DNA of 64,000 nucleotides from Apostichopus japonicus (GCF_037975245.1 NC_092579.1:6633001-6697000); one strand, 5' to 3'. Shown: positions 1-13,000, counted from the stretch's first letter. Numbers and translations: made by a program. The notes: generated by a model from the letters alone, not told the origin.

Positions 1-3000
1 ATGGCCCAGTTAAAACTGTTAGATGTGAGAAACCGTTATTCAATTAAAACCGACATATGTTAGTAATACAGTAAGATGTGATGAACCATTAACAGTTACA
101 AATGTCCGTATGTTTCACTGGTAAGTACACCCCGTTAAGATGCTACAATTTGCAGATTTAAGCATTTTGCATTAAAGCGTGATCCGGATTCTGTTAAAAT
201 GTGCACGAAACCTTCAGTAGTGCGGTAAGTCCAGTCCATCGTTATGTATAGGTTTTACTATATACTTCCTTCTCAGTAGGAACTGGTCGAAAGTGTAACA
301 CTTGCTAAGAAATCATAACACACATCAGTTTCCCTTAATTAACGTTTACTACCCTTAACCAGTTTTAACTGATAAAGCAGCGAGGATCGGTTAGCATGGA
401 TTGAACTACAACATTAAACTATATAGCTATCAATCGAAAGGGAACTTTCAAGATGTTTCGTAGGCTACATAATATTACATTGAGTCCAATACAGGAAACG
501 ATATGTTTCTGCAACAACTGCTGGAAGCCTAGAATGGAATAAACAAATCAGGGATAGGTCAAAGGGTACATAATTGGCACCTGCTTTTATTTTTCCACTC
601 AGTTCTCCAAGTGTCTCCATTGTGAATCATTATGATTATATTTACTAAAAGAGTAAAATGGTTTACTATGTAAGTTTTGTATATTCTTCTATATCTCTTA
701 ATAAACTGAGTTGATTGACACGAAGTAGTTCTATTTACATAATGCAATCGCTTTCAATTTCACGCATACGTTAGATATTTTACTTTCGTTTTAACCAGTT
801 GTTCTTCCTGATTTATGCTAGGTTCAGCGCATATGTACATCCATAGTTCATATAGCTAGCTATACCGACAAATCTTATGTATACATTAACAAGTACAGAG
901 ACAGCTTAACGGCCAAGAACTCTCAAATTAGCAATGTGTAGTTATTGCTACAGGTTTTGTGTTAAACCTTATCACTTCATACTGCGAATGAGTATTTTAT
1001 GAACGGAATTGCAAATTTCTTCTAAAGGTGTTTTCATCTTTATGATAACAGTCGTCCGGCGGGCAAGAGTTACTCCTAACTGTCATATAAGATAACCAAC
1101 GGTAAGATGATATGAAATATTTTATGTTGCACTATTTTGTCTGCATTTGTATGTGCATCTGTGTGATTGTTTGTATGTATGTTGTTACATTTGATTGTAA
1201 AATTATTCCTTTTAGCTAAATTTATATACCTTAATAGTGCGCTTTAACCTGATAAGCAGAAAACAAGAACTCCAATTGAAAAGTATTTTAACTGTGATAC
1301 AGTACATATATCAAGCGCACTAGATTGACAGAGTTTATGTTTCACCATGGGGTATTAATATTACCAAAATGTTAATTTCAAAGGAAACTGTGTATATATT
1401 ATCCATAATGCGATTAATTCGGAGAATTGACTATAATCTATTGCTCATCAACAAAATAATCATCACTCTAGAACCTAGCAATGTATGTAATAAAATGTAA
1501 AGATTCGATCAATATGATCTGTGTGAGCACAGTAACATTTTCTATCGTTGGGTCAATAGAGGTACGTCATAACGCCCATTTCTTAATGACCCCATCCCCC
1601 CCCCTCACTCATAGAACATGGGTAAACCCGTTCACACACAGCTGCTTAAGATTAAAGAAGCAGCAAGACCAGTCTGATCTTTTCTTTGGTTGCTATCATG
1701 CTTTAATATTTTACTTCTAGCACTACACCTATAAAATAAAGGCTTGCAAAAAATATTCGATTCATTGAAGAGAGCTCTTGGTGTTTGAGCTTGTCATACA
1801 TTTTACCCTTACATTTTCTGCTACTCTTGGTGGCATTTGAAAATGATTTTAACAAAAGTAAGGTTTTGATATTTACACGAGTTATACTGCTCACTTTAAA
1901 GTATGAAGGGTAAATCATGCACAGACAAACCGGTAACAAAATAAATCTCACCTCCAATTATCATATAACAAAGCTTCAAAAGAAAACCCTTTTCAACCAG
2001 GACATCTAACAAACAGAGAAAATTGTTACTAGCTGTTTTTGTAATTTATCTACAATCTCGTGATCAAAATGGTAGATATGTTTGAATTTCTCCTTTAATT
2101 CTATATGGGTTAGTCCCGGACGAACAGTTTGAACAGTTAATGAGATCTGCGACGTTACTTGACATAACATTTAAACATGGTCATGTTGTTGTCCAACTCT
2201 TCACTTGTGGGACAAACTGTTTAATTTTTACTTCCATTATACACGTAAAGTTGTTCGGAGAACTAAACGAGGGTACCACGCTTACGACAGCTTCATAACC
2301 TGAACATTTTATGGCGACATAAAGTTTTAAAAGGAATGACTGGAAACGAAACGGACATTTTTTGTCTTTTCAATTCCATGTTTATACTTATTTGGTAATA
2401 GTAAAGGGACAACTTCTTTGTCTAACAAATTTAACGTTTCATGGCTTCATTCCAACCATGTAGATCCAATAATATGATGAAGTTTGTAGGCAAATTAGAG
2501 CAATTACAATTAAGCAATAAATTCAGCCAAACTATTATATATGTACAGTAAGCTAAGCTAAAACTGCATTGCTATGAAAGTGTGGTAGGTGTAACTTAAT
2601 GTGATAAGTACATTTTAATCATAAATAATACTTTGCTTTATTGTTCTAATGTGTTTTGAAGCAAAAATAACCATATAGCTGCTTCAAGTGGGTTTGGTGA
2701 TCATTTTGGCAGTCATTTCCCCTTAAACATTTATATAAAGCAACGTAAAGAAGACGCAACGAAGTCTCCGTGTATTCGTTATGCGTAGGGAGGTTATCAT
2801 TATCGTTGAACGAAATTAAAGAGAGACATAAACCAAAACATCATTATCAGACTAATTTATAGAACTAAAAAATGAGTTTGTAAGTCTCTCATTTGCAGAG
2901 TGAGAATTTAAACACATCTAAAAATGAAATAGGCATTAATTTAAGTTGATTTTGTTCTTCTTTACCCTCAGAGGTGTTTTTATATGTTGCATATGAAATA

Positions 3001-3799
3001 TTTCTAAAATGAAACTTCCACTTGACTGTGGTTTCACTAACAGCAACATGTATGCGTTTACCTTGAAAGAATTAATACAAAGGAAACGGCTTTCACTTCC
3101 TTGTATAGGTAGCAAAATGATATCCTACAGACATGTCTACTAAAGTTTAGCAGTGCGTATACTGTCTTTAAATATTATCTCGGTTAAGAATTGCTTTTGG
3201 CGATTATTACCAAACTGACCAAAAACAACTTATTGGCAACCACGCAATGAAGAAGTTTAAACTATACTATTATAATTTATCTTGGGCTAAACGGCTACAA
3301 TAGTGGCAATATAGTGTTGTTTTGAAAGTGATTTGTCATTTGTTGACTTTCCAGCATATTGAGCTGAATGGCTGATGAGCTTCCTATATCTTACACATGG
3401 AACGACTTAATTTCATGTCATTTAAATCCTTCCAAAGTTTGGATATTTGTTATATACGTTGTCCATTAGATGATGTGTATCAGTCTAAATACTCATTGGA
3501 CAGTTAAATGAATGTCAATTACAATGCTGTAACTAGATTGATCTCTTAATCAGACTGAGGAGTCTCCAGTGTTGAATACTAAATGGAATAAAACTTTCAA
3601 TGTGAACAGCACAATGAGCATCTCATGTATACATAAAGTGAGTGCATTTACTTTGATATGGTTAATGCATTAGTATATAGTTAATTTTGTTTCATTAGAA
3701 AGTATGCATTCAGTACAGTAGGTCTTATGCATTCGTTTGTCTCGTCGAGACAGTAACTGCTCAGTGAAATATGTAATTTTTCTTCCGATTTCTCTACAG
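1..3799. other. Region without a supported gene; probable 5' intron of the LRR gene at its right end
   Basis: I see no ORF with recognisable domain content on either strand; the short ORFs here look like chance. The right end (about 3781-3799) is a polypyrimidine stretch ending in AG two bases before the ATG of the LRR gene, which looks like a splice acceptor. An upstream noncoding exon may therefore lie in this stretch, but I cannot place it. The sequence is AT-rich and shows no obvious tandem array. Confidence 0.5.
3791..3799 (+). other. Probable splice acceptor just before the LRR start codon
   Basis: A pyrimidine-rich run ends in CAG at 3797-3799, followed by CT and the ATG at 3802. This suggests a spliced 5' UTR and an intronless coding region. 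It could also be chance. Confidence 0.5.
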
Positions 3800-3801
3800 C
3801 T

Positions 3802-6315
3802 ATGGGAATTGTCTTTAATGTGGTGATCCTAATTGCGCTCTTCTCCATTACCATCTTCGGTAGATGTCCGGATCACTCTACGGGGACGCTTTGTTCATCC
3901 TGTGAGAATAACACAGCAGATTGCAGTAACAGATGTATAGGAAACTCACCGTATTCTAATAATTACTTAACACATATTTGTGAAGGTATATATGACAACA
4001 TCGATCTTTCCTTTAATAAATTAATTCGTTGTGAATGCCCCGTTAGTGGTCCTAGCGTTATATCTTTAAACATATCACATAATAACATATCCTTCGACAA
4101 TTGCTCAAACTGGGAAGGTTACTGTGGATCCTTTTTTCGTCGCTTACGAACAATAGATCTAAGCTATAACAGAATACAACAAACTTGCAACGCCTCTGCA
4201 TTTGGTTTCATCAAGTTGGAAAGCGTGAATCTGAGTCACAACGAGATAAAATCTTTGGATAGTCTTCCTTTTGTGACCTCAGCCAAAAGACTGCAAACAC
4301 TTGATGTAAGTCACAATATGATAACATGTGTACCATCAACATTCTTCATAGAGAGAAATAATCTTATTAAAGTTGATCTTCGCTTCAATTTCATTCAAAA
4401 GATCGCATTACACTTTGATATCTCCGACCAACGGTTGTGTGATTCAGACAACAAATTATGTATAATCATTTCGGGAGAAATTTTGAGCAAATTAGACGTC
4501 TCGCTTATCATTGAAAAGAGCTACACATGTGCAGAGTTGAGAAACCAAACTCTTTGTGATGGTACTCTGGAATATCTTTACCCCAACTCGAATAACTTGA
4601 GTTGTAACTCAACGTCAAAAGTTTTAGAGAGCACCTTCATTCCTTCAAATATAGAAAATCAGTTAGCATGTCGTTGCCAAGGTAATATATGCGAACAAAA
4701 TGAAAGCAGCATACAGCAACCTTCATATATTGTATCTTGCGTAAATATCGATGTCACAAACGCACCACTTATGACTACAGTTCCTCTCACGACTCAACCA
4801 CAGGATACTAGTGAATCGACAACGCAAACAGTTTATACAACGTTGAGTATGAATGTGGTTATTTTTTGCTTTTTTTTCGTGGTCATTTTTATGGTCATCA
4901 ATATAGTATTTGTCTGTCTTTCAATCCAATTTGTCACCAAAAACGTATTAGAAACAGGGAAACATTGTCCACAAGATTCTCAAAACATTAATCCACAGTA
5001 CGGACCTAAACTAGGCATTACTGCTAACTTGGGATCGCCATCCACACTAAATACGCCGTTATTTGAAGAATATAATGAAATTCCTTCTGCTGCAGATGAC
5101 AACCTCCGTCGTGGTTCAGTTTCTGATGGAAAACACATGGATGAGTCCCTCGATCGTAGCGTAACCATAGAGCAACCGATAGATGTAGCAAATCTTGCCA
5201 GAGACGACGTTATGTGTTGTGAAGCATTGCCAATCGTACAAACATTACAGCGAAATCCATGTTACGGCCCAAGTGAAACTGAGATTGACCGATCACAAAT
5301 GAATATTGTTGATTTGTCTTTATCTACTGAAGATGCAGAAAACGGTATATTTCAAACTAAAGCTGATATAGAGCCTCGCGGCAATCTTTCATCACACTCC
5401 TCAAAACTGTCACGCGGGTTCGTAGTACCAGCTTCTTTAGTTATGAGCGACAACACTGAGGAGCTACCTGGTACTGTATCAAATCTTCTAAAAAGGAATC
5501 CATGTTACCAGGCAGATACATACTCCTGTAAAGCTACACTGACAAACAGTGAGAGTTCTCGTGTGACCAAAAGCATTTCAGAATTACATCTTAACGTTTC
5601 GGCAGCTGAAGAAGTAACAGAGTCAAGTATTTATTCCGAGCCTTCACCTCTTATTTGGTCTGAACATTCACAACATCCGTCTGATTTTGACCAAACGTTA
5701 TCATTCAAACAAGATCAAGATAACGATGTTGTTGACCATTTATCAGTAAAACAAACCCTTCAGAAAAATCCCTGTTACAGTTCGAATGTTCAAAACAGTG
5801 CCTCTTCGTTTACCGAACAACTGGATCCCGAAGAGAACGGTTTGGGACTCTCTGTTCACTCACCATATTCAACCATTGAGGAAGAAGATATTGACCATAG
5901 CAATGAACTACTTAATGAAGACCGATTTGCAAATGATTCTTTAAATCCAGAACAGTTACATAGAAATTCACAACATTCCTTTGATTTTGGTCAAACGTTA
6001 TCATTCAAAAATGATAAAGATAACGTTTTCGTAGACCACCTATCGGTAAAACAAACCCTTCAGAAAAATCCCTGTTACAGTTCGAATGTTCACAACAGTG
6101 CATCTTCGTTTACAGAACAACTAGATCCTGAAGTGAACGATTTAGGACTCTCTGTTCACTCACCATATTCAACCATTGAGGAAGATAGTAGTAGACACAG
6201 CGATGAAATACTTTATGAAGACCCAAATCCAAACCCAGAACAGTTAGATGAAGCTCTTAAAAATCCATCTGTTGATTGTTGTACGAGCAATGAGTCAGAA
6301 AAGGACCATTTGTAG
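3802..6315 (+). CDS. Leucine-rich-repeat single-pass membrane protein with NPCY/ITIM-like cytoplasmic tail
   Basis: 837-residue uninterrupted ORF, not assignable to a named gene. Residues 1-20 are a hydrophobic signal peptide. A Cys-rich cap follows (about 22-60), then six LRR cores of the LxLSxNxI type starting near residues 67, 89, 118, 142, 167 and 191, a Cys-containing C-terminal cap, and a Thr-rich stalk (about 318-349). One transmembrane helix lies at about 350-378, then a 460-residue tail rich in Ser/Glu/Asp. The tail has four NPCY motifs (485-488, 566-569, 656-659, 756-759) and two copies of SPYSTI (687-692, 787-792), which fit the ITIM pattern S/I/V/L-x-Y-x-x-I/L/V. No TIR or kinase domain is present. 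NPxY motifs bind PTB domains or clathrin adaptors, so a surface receptor role is inferred. The start is chosen because the signal peptide begins there and an apparent splice acceptor ends at 3799. Confidence 0.88.
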   Translation: MGIVFNVVILIALFSITIFGRCPDHSTGTLCSSCENNTADCSNRCIGNSPYSNNYLTHICEGIYDNIDLSFNKLIRCECPVSGPSVISLNISHNNISFDNCSNWEGYCGSFFRRLRTIDLSYNRIQQTCNASAFGFIKLESVNLSHNEIKSLDSLPFVTSAKRLQTLDVSHNMITCVPSTFFIERNNLIKVDLRFNFIQKIALHFDISDQRLCDSDNKLCIIISGEILSKLDVSLIIEKSYTCAELRNQTLCDGTLEYLYPNSNNLSCNSTSKVLESTFIPSNIENQLACRCQGNICEQNESSIQQPSYIVSCVNIDVTNAPLMTTVPLTTQPQDTSESTTQTVYTTLSMNVVIFCFFFVVIFMVINIVFVCLSIQFVTKNVLETGKHCPQDSQNINPQYGPKLGITANLGSPSTLNTPLFEEYNEIPSAADDNLRRGSVSDGKHMDESLDRSVTIEQPIDVANLARDDVMCCEALPIVQTLQRNPCYGPSETEIDRSQMNIVDLSLSTEDAENGIFQTKADIEPRGNLSSHSSKLSRGFVVPASLVMSDNTEELPGTVSNLLKRNPCYQADTYSCKATLTNSESSRVTKSISELHLNVSAAEEVTESSIYSEPSPLIWSEHSQHPSDFDQTLSFKQDQDNDVVDHLSVKQTLQKNPCYSSNVQNSASSFTEQLDPEENGLGLSVHSPYSTIEEEDIDHSNELLNEDRFANDSLNPEQLHRNSQHSFDFGQTLSFKNDKDNVFVDHLSVKQTLQKNPCYSSNVHNSASSFTEQLDPEVNDLGLSVHSPYSTIEEDSSRHSDEILYEDPNPNPEQLDEALKNPSVDCCTSNESEKDHL
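5666..5925 (+). repeat. In-frame coding duplication in the LRR tail, copy 1
   Basis: This block matches 5966-6225 at a constant offset of exactly 300 nt (100 codons). It encodes a unit with a QTLSF segment, an HLSVKQTLQKNPCY core, an SSFTEQLDPE segment and an SPYSTIEE end. The high nucleotide similarity, including silent sites, suggests a recent duplication or gene conversion. Confidence 0.9.
5966..6225 (+). repeat. In-frame coding duplication in the LRR tail, copy 2
   Basis: Second unit of the 300-nt-offset duplication. It repeats the NPCY motif (residues 756-759) and the ITIM-like tyrosine (Tyr789). Confidence 0.9.
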
Positions 6316-6797
6316 CCTTCAAATTAATGTCTTTCCTTTATATTGTAGATAACATCTTTGCAGTAATTTATTACTTTACTCATTAATGGACGCAGATATA
6401 ACCACACATTCCATGATGAAGTGCATTTAGGTTTTAATCATAATAGATGAATAACAATCAGTAATATTAACTAATGACAACAAAGAGTATTTCGTTATAT
6501 TGGTTGGATGTTAACATTTAAATTACATATATATGTTATATATTCTTCCTTCTTTATTTTTGTTGGACAATTTGTACCAAAACCGTTAACTCAGCGAGTA
6601 GTGATGAAAGTTAATTTTAAAATTAATAATCCATTAATGATTAAAATGGATACATTTCGGAGTTTGAGTAAATCGATAGAAAATAAAACTTTTCTTCTGT
6701 GTATATCATCTTTGTTCTTGTGATTTGTTGCTATATTGGTTATTACTCTGTAATTATGGTATTGTTGGGATACTGCATTAGATGTGGGATGTTATGC

Positions 6798-6803
6798 AAT
6801 AAA
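6798..6803 (+). terminator. Candidate polyadenylation signal of the LRR gene
   Basis: AATAAA lies about 480 nt after the stop codon, on the coding strand, in AT-rich 3' UTR-like sequence. Another AATAAA at 6682-6687 is an alternative. Confidence 0.4.
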
Positions 6804-7240
6804 GCTCATGCTTGAAACATGGTCGTTACAATTTACAGATCACGTTGTACCGTGAAGTTATTTGCCTGGCTATTTGCGAGATAGAACCAGCAACAAGATA
6901 GCAAAGTTCTTCTCTTTTGAAAAAAGTTGACTGAATCGACAGTTCAAAATATTCCATACTGAACAAATATTTACGAGTTATAGTCCCTTTGATAATACGA
7001 CGGTTTGACTGACTACTCTCTTGAAATATGTTACGTGGTATGCTAACGACATCTTCCTAATTAAGACATACGCAGTCGTCAGTATATTCGTGTCCCCGGA
7101 AATGCATTAATTCTTCTCATACAGGGCATATCTAGTGCAGTGTAATCCTGAAACTCATTCGTGCCATCTTAAGATAAAGGGACTTGTTCTCCTTGAAAGT
7201 GCACACACTGTGTTATATGACTATCAATATAAATGAAAAT

Positions 7241-10040
7241 CAGTGGCGTAGCCGAAAGGGGAGAGGTGGGTGTAAGTGGGGGGCGGGTAGAATTATACAA
7301 CACAAATGTAGTTAAACTGATGGAAATGTTATCTTAATGTTGCATTAAAGCCCTCTTGCCGAAACAATCATTCTAAAGACATCAACAGTCGAAAATTCAG
7401 CAACAATGTTGCAATGGTGGAAAAACACAGCATCCTTTTGCATCTAAGCACCTACCTACCGTTTTCACCAAATCACTAATTAGCCAAAAGGGGAGGAGAC
7501 AGTTCTCCTGCACTAAGGGACGTAGCTAAGGCCTGATGATTGGGGGTGGGGGGTGGGGTGTAGTCGCTGAAATTCCAACTGGATGGGTTTTGAAGCCAGA
7601 AAATTCCGACTACTGCATTTTACCCCCCACCCCCCCTGCACTAATCGTCAACGAAACGGTAAGTGTCAGTCAGACACCCCATCTTTCGCGACTGCACTTT
7701 GTTCCGAACTTTTTTCGATACATTTGTACCCACTGGCCCTCACTTCACAAACTTATTAATCTCTCTGGTTAGGCAAGTATGCAACTGAGTATAAGTTATC
7801 TGCTTGAAGGCTACATACACTACTAACTATAAAAGCTATGTTAACGTAACAAAGAGGATTTTTTTCAACAAATTATATTTGACGACATAATGAATTACCA
7901 GAAAATACAGTGCATTTTCCTAGCTCGCTTAATATAAAAAAAAAATGGGGTGGGGCTTTTTATCACTCACATGAACAATCTGCCTATCATCTTCGTTTCA
8001 TCAAGGACCAATAGAGTTCTTATAAATAAGTATGAAAACATACTATAAAAACATCAAGTTTTTAGTGGTTGCGGTTCTCACGTAGGCCTATATAAATTCA
8101 ATATGGACAAATTCGGTTACAAATACTATTGACTAGCATTGAGTGTTTTAATTGTATACCACAACCAGGAATTGCACGGGGAGGGGGCACATTTTGCAAT
8201 TGATATGGGGGAGGGTCTTTGAGAAATTTTGGAACAATTGAAGGTCTTAGATGCGATCTGGTGCAATGTTTTGCCAGTTTCATCATTATCATATGATATC
8301 ATATTATCAACGATTTTGTTTCCGGTTTGAATTATTCTTTTACATATTACATCAGAAAGACAAACATATATTGCTCTTTTACATATTTTTCCAGTAGGAT
8401 GATTCTTGTTTATTGTCCAATGTCTGGACTTTAATACATTTGACGAACTTAGCAGATGGACAATGCTAATTTTCATATTTAGCAGTGTAATAATTATTTA
8501 AATATATATAGAAAGTGCATATCACGTACGATTGCTAGCTTAGCTTCATAACATGCTATCCGTGCAACAACTTATGACGAATCATAAAGGATGAGAACGA
8601 ACGTTGTCGTCATCGTTGTGCATACGGTTCGTGACTGCGGTTAGATAGGCTATATGTTTTTTCAAGGGCGTAGGAACCGGGGGCTGGGATGGCGCCAGCC
8701 CCCCCCCAGTGAAAAATGTGGAGGGGCGGTAGTATCATTCCGCCCCCCCCCCCCCCGGCTTCGCAAGTCAGAAAACTCCTTTTTCATTTCGAAATGAGAA
8801 AAAAAATCTCATTTGGAGCACCAAATTGCATCTAAGACCTGGTGAAAATACAAAATTAAGTTTACAAAATGGAGTGGGTGTTGAAGTGTGCTATATTGCA
8901 CCAAATTGCATCTGAGGCTACCTGGAAATGAAAAAAATTGGTGACTGAAATGTGGGAGGGGTCTAAGGGGAGGGGATGTCCCCCAATTTTTTAGTTTTGA
9001 AACATCCTTAGATGCATTCTGGTGCATATTTTAAGTCAAATTTGACTTGCCGACGGATCTGGAAGTGGTGACTGAAATGGGGGAGGGGTCTAATTTTTAG
9101 GTTAAATTTTTAGTTTTGAAACGTCCTTAGATGCCATCTGGTGTATATTTTAAGTCAAATTTGATTTGCCGACGGATCCGGAAGTGGTGACTGAAATGGG
9201 GGAGGGGTCTAAGGGGAGGGGGTGTCCCCCTCCCGTTTGGAAAATTTTTAGTTTTGAAACGTCCTTAGATGCAATCTGGTGCATATTTTAAGTCAAATTT
9301 GGCACGGAAGAAGCTCCCGTTCTCCTTTTCTCTATTCATCTTTCCTTCTCTCTTCCCCTTCCGCTCTCTTCACCTTTTCTCCTTTTGCCGACAGACCCAA
9401 AATTTGCCGACAGCGACCAAATTATTTGGGGGTGTGACACCCCCCCCCCCACACCCCCTCCCCCCGCTCGCTATGCCCCTGGTAGGCATGTATGTTACTA
9501 CGATTATAATCGAGTTCACGGAGCTGACGAGTATCAAGATCTAAAGAGCACTGACAAACTACCATGCAAAATAACCAACAGTTTTTAACATATTTCGACC
9601 CTGAAAGAGGAGGGCAGTTGCTTCCACTGCCCCCCCCCCCCAACCCCTGGCTACGTCCCTGCTATATACTGAACTTACTTGAAGCTAGCGAACATGGTCA
9701 ACCCATCCAATAGCAATATTAGTACATAAATAAACCGAATTGAAGCTGGCGAACGTTGTACGTACAGTAGTTCTATAAGGCATTTTCTCAAAGTGGCAAG
9801 GAAAACGTGGTAAATATGACTGATTAAAGGTCAATTTTGACTGAAATTTTTCAATTTTCAGGTCATTCACAATCACAGGAATATATTCATGAATAGGCCA
9901 ATGAAAATAAAAGTGATAAAGTCGGAAATTCCGACTGTCGCACTCCAATTTTCCAACTATCGTCAGTTTTACCAAGTTTGGGGGTGAGACCCCTCCCCCC
10001 CCCCCAGACTCTCTCAGCGACGTCCCTGCCTGCACCTCAA
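7241..10040. mobile_element. Cluster of decayed mobile DNA with poly-G/C tracts
   Basis: Several boundaries carry the same type of end sequence: cagtggcgtagcc (7241), agggacgtagc (about 7516), agggcgtagg (about 8665), and the reverse complement of a gcagggacgtagcc end (about 9648-9662). A related reversed end lies near 10016-10029. Long runs of G or C (for example 7541-7560, 8700-8758, 9437-9465, 9991-10007) adjoin these ends. No transposase ORF is visible, so these are probably non-autonomous, nested and degraded copies. The family is not identified. Confidence 0.5.
8941..9300 (+). repeat. Tandem array of ~120-bp units in the mobile cluster
   Basis: Units start at 8941, 9068 and 9187, each beginning gtgactgaaat and ending with a gccgacggat motif. 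The third copy is truncated. A more diverged related segment precedes it at about 8815-8935 (caccaaattgcatct...). Confidence 0.8.
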
Positions 10041-13000
10041 CCCCTCTCGTGAACGATAAAATCCTGTCCTCCTCACTACAAAGTAGGTGGTCACCTCTGC
10101 GTAGAGCCTTTTTTCGTGACATCAAAGTCATCAATATAGGCGTTAATTAAACCTTAATTATTCTGACTCTCACACTTGAACAGGGGAAAAATGGCTCTGA
10201 ATGGACACTTTTGTAGCTTCGCTAGTTCTTTCCGGAAGTTTGGTTTGCTCAAACTGCCTGATATTGCATCGTTTTATAAGGTGGTCTATGATGCAAGGCA
10301 AAACTCTGTTAAACATGGAGATTGTAAACTATTCTGCATGATAAGCTTAAGCTTGTCAAATTCAGTTAGTATAGCCTCTTTCGGAAAATGAAAGGAATAG
10401 CAGCCACTTCAGAAAGAAAAACAGTAGGCTGCATTTTACAATTTGTGCAGAAGAAAACGCAAGAAACCACAAGGGCTTTAGCTTCATTGGCTCAAATAAC
10501 GGCAACTTTAACTTATCATAGTTGGTTTACTCGTCTACATATCTTGTATCAACATGTAAGCGAAGCAACAGAAATTACATAATGTGGTAAAGGTTTGTTA
10601 ATTGCTTTTCGTTACTTTATAACAGGTTTTACATGTTATCAAGCAAACTTGGAATATAAACTGTAAGCCCGGCTAATCTTTCGCATAAGCCCGTTCTTTT
10701 TAACACCACAAGTACCTCTACTCATGCTCTTCAACATGCAAGCCACAAAAACCAGATGCTTATTGAAAACATATAAAAAAAAGGTGCCCTCCTGCTGCTT
10801 TTTGGTACTTTTCCTGAACACTCGGGCGGATTCGTAATGCTCTAATTCGAGTGTGCCACCGTAAACAAACATTCGTGGAACCAGTACATGTATGCCATGT
10901 ACAGTCAACTTACAAATGTTCCACAGTTGTTATTTCAATAAACGCAGTTTACAAAAATACTTGTTCAAATCTTTATAACTTTTTCTCCTTTGTTAATAGG
11001 GTAAGGTTGCGAAAGATTTCTGATTGAGAATGCTGGTATACTTTCTATAGACTACGTCATTTAAGTGTAAATACTTATCAAGAAAATGGATTTTCGTTAC
11101 GTAACGTTTACGCTACAGTATTTCTAACGTTAGGATAGCCTTAAAGCATAGCCAGGGCCTGTGTAAACCTAGCCTATTCATATTGTTTTTGCAAGTTCAC
11201 TTGTATACAGTCTATTAGTATTAAGGCCAGGTCTAATCTAAATTACTGTGTACCTGTGTACGGTTCTAGCTAACAATATTATAACTTAGAAGTGTTACTC
11301 TGACATTGTACTACACATGATTAGGCCTATTATGACAGGTTCTCAATATATTTTTACAAAAATGAACCCGAACAATGTTGTAAATTTGCAAAACCATATA
11401 AAACATCACTATCAAAGTGGGTGTTACTCCTTTTGTGTTACTGTTCGCTTACTTACATCTGGTACTGTGGTAGTGCAACCTGCTAGACTCTTATTTGAAA
11501 ATGTCAGTTTGCCAGTTCAAAGTCTAAAGTGCATAATAATTGGACCAACTGTGCTACCTGTTTCAGACCTTACAGCTCAGACTTCAGTGTGGTCCAGACC
11601 CATACCATATTATGTGTGTTACTGTTAGAATAAATTACACACTGCAAGATGGTGGGTTGGTTTTTAGGGACCCATTAAGTACTAAATAGTGATGAGAACA
11701 AGACTGAAAACAATACTGCTTGGTCTAAGCCTTGACTACCGGGCCCAGTACTTCATACAAATCACTATAATATTGTTCTCCATGATCAGAACTTTACATT
11801 TTTATTTGAAATAATGAAAGGGAGGAAAACATTCATGTGTATCCTTCCGTTGTTTTATCATTTGGTCATATTTTCCCTATCTTGATGTGTTTAAGTATAA
11901 AATGTGTTACTATTCTTACCCTAAGCAATGTCTCTGTATTGTGTATTGCAAAATTTTCAATGCAACAAAACTTGACCTTTATTCTCTTGGACAGCTCATA
12001 TGTTGACCACTCCCATGTCAAATTTAGTTAAACATTCCTCACAAAGTTGAACAGAACATTTGCATAATTGAAAGAGTCAAGCAATGTGATTGGTTGGTCC
12101 ATAATTACACATACAGATCACCATACACTAACAAAAAAGTTTGATTGATGTAGTTTCTACGAACTTCTCATCTAAGCTATAAATAACCAGGACCTCCTGG
12201 AGCTCTAACAAGTCCTAGTGCACAGCAAATGTAAGAAAAGGTTGGATAGGTCTAGGGCAAATATGGTATCGTGGTGCGGTGTACTGTAAATGCCGTAATT
12301 TTCTTGACAGAATGTTTAGGTTTGTTAATTATGGTGTTAATTGTCTCCCTTTGATTAATTATGCAATTTTAAGCAAATATACCCAATTAATTACGCAAGC
12401 CACATTGTCATGAGTATTTTATTCAATGGGGCATTGCACTCAGACTGTTAGGCTTGTAAGTTTGTAGTATTTTCAACTTTATTAAGGGTTGTACAAGGAG
12501 TTAGAAACAAGATTTAGGTTTAGGTTGTCCAATCATTGTAATAATGTAAGCCTAATATCAATTCTATATGTAACAGCCTTGCAGTTCCCTGAAAATAAGT
12601 CACAAGGGTAAGAAGATTCCATGTGCTTTTTTTTTCTTTTTACGGAAAACCTGTTATATGCAATTGGTTACACTAAATGTGTTGTTATGGTGATATGGAA
12701 CAATTTGTTCAAGTTTTAACATTTTAAATTCAGACAGGAAGAGAAAGAAATCCAAGTAGTTATGGCTGTTTAACAGTGAGCCTTTACTTAATTCATACTT
12801 TCAACTTAAACTTCTGCATTAACTGCTAATACCAATCTGTTTTCTGTTCCTTGGTCACATTTGCTGTTGTTGTTCAGTTCTTTGGTCTTTAAAAATTCAA
12901 GATATGCATTTTATGCATATATGCAAGTTAAAGTTAAACCCACATATCAAAGTGTGCACAATTGCAATCAAAATTTCCTTGGCCCCATAAATCGTTTACT

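Noticed and set aside
8126-8476. 116-codon minus-strand ORF
   Set aside because: Lies in the mobile-DNA cluster and shows no transposase or other domain.
9685-10134. 149-codon minus-strand ORF
   Set aside because: Spans the poly-G tract of a decayed element; the GGGG run in its translation comes from low-complexity DNA.
11317-11628. 103-codon ORF on the plus strand
   Set aside because: No domain, no signal peptide and no splice partners; composition looks like chance AT-rich translation.
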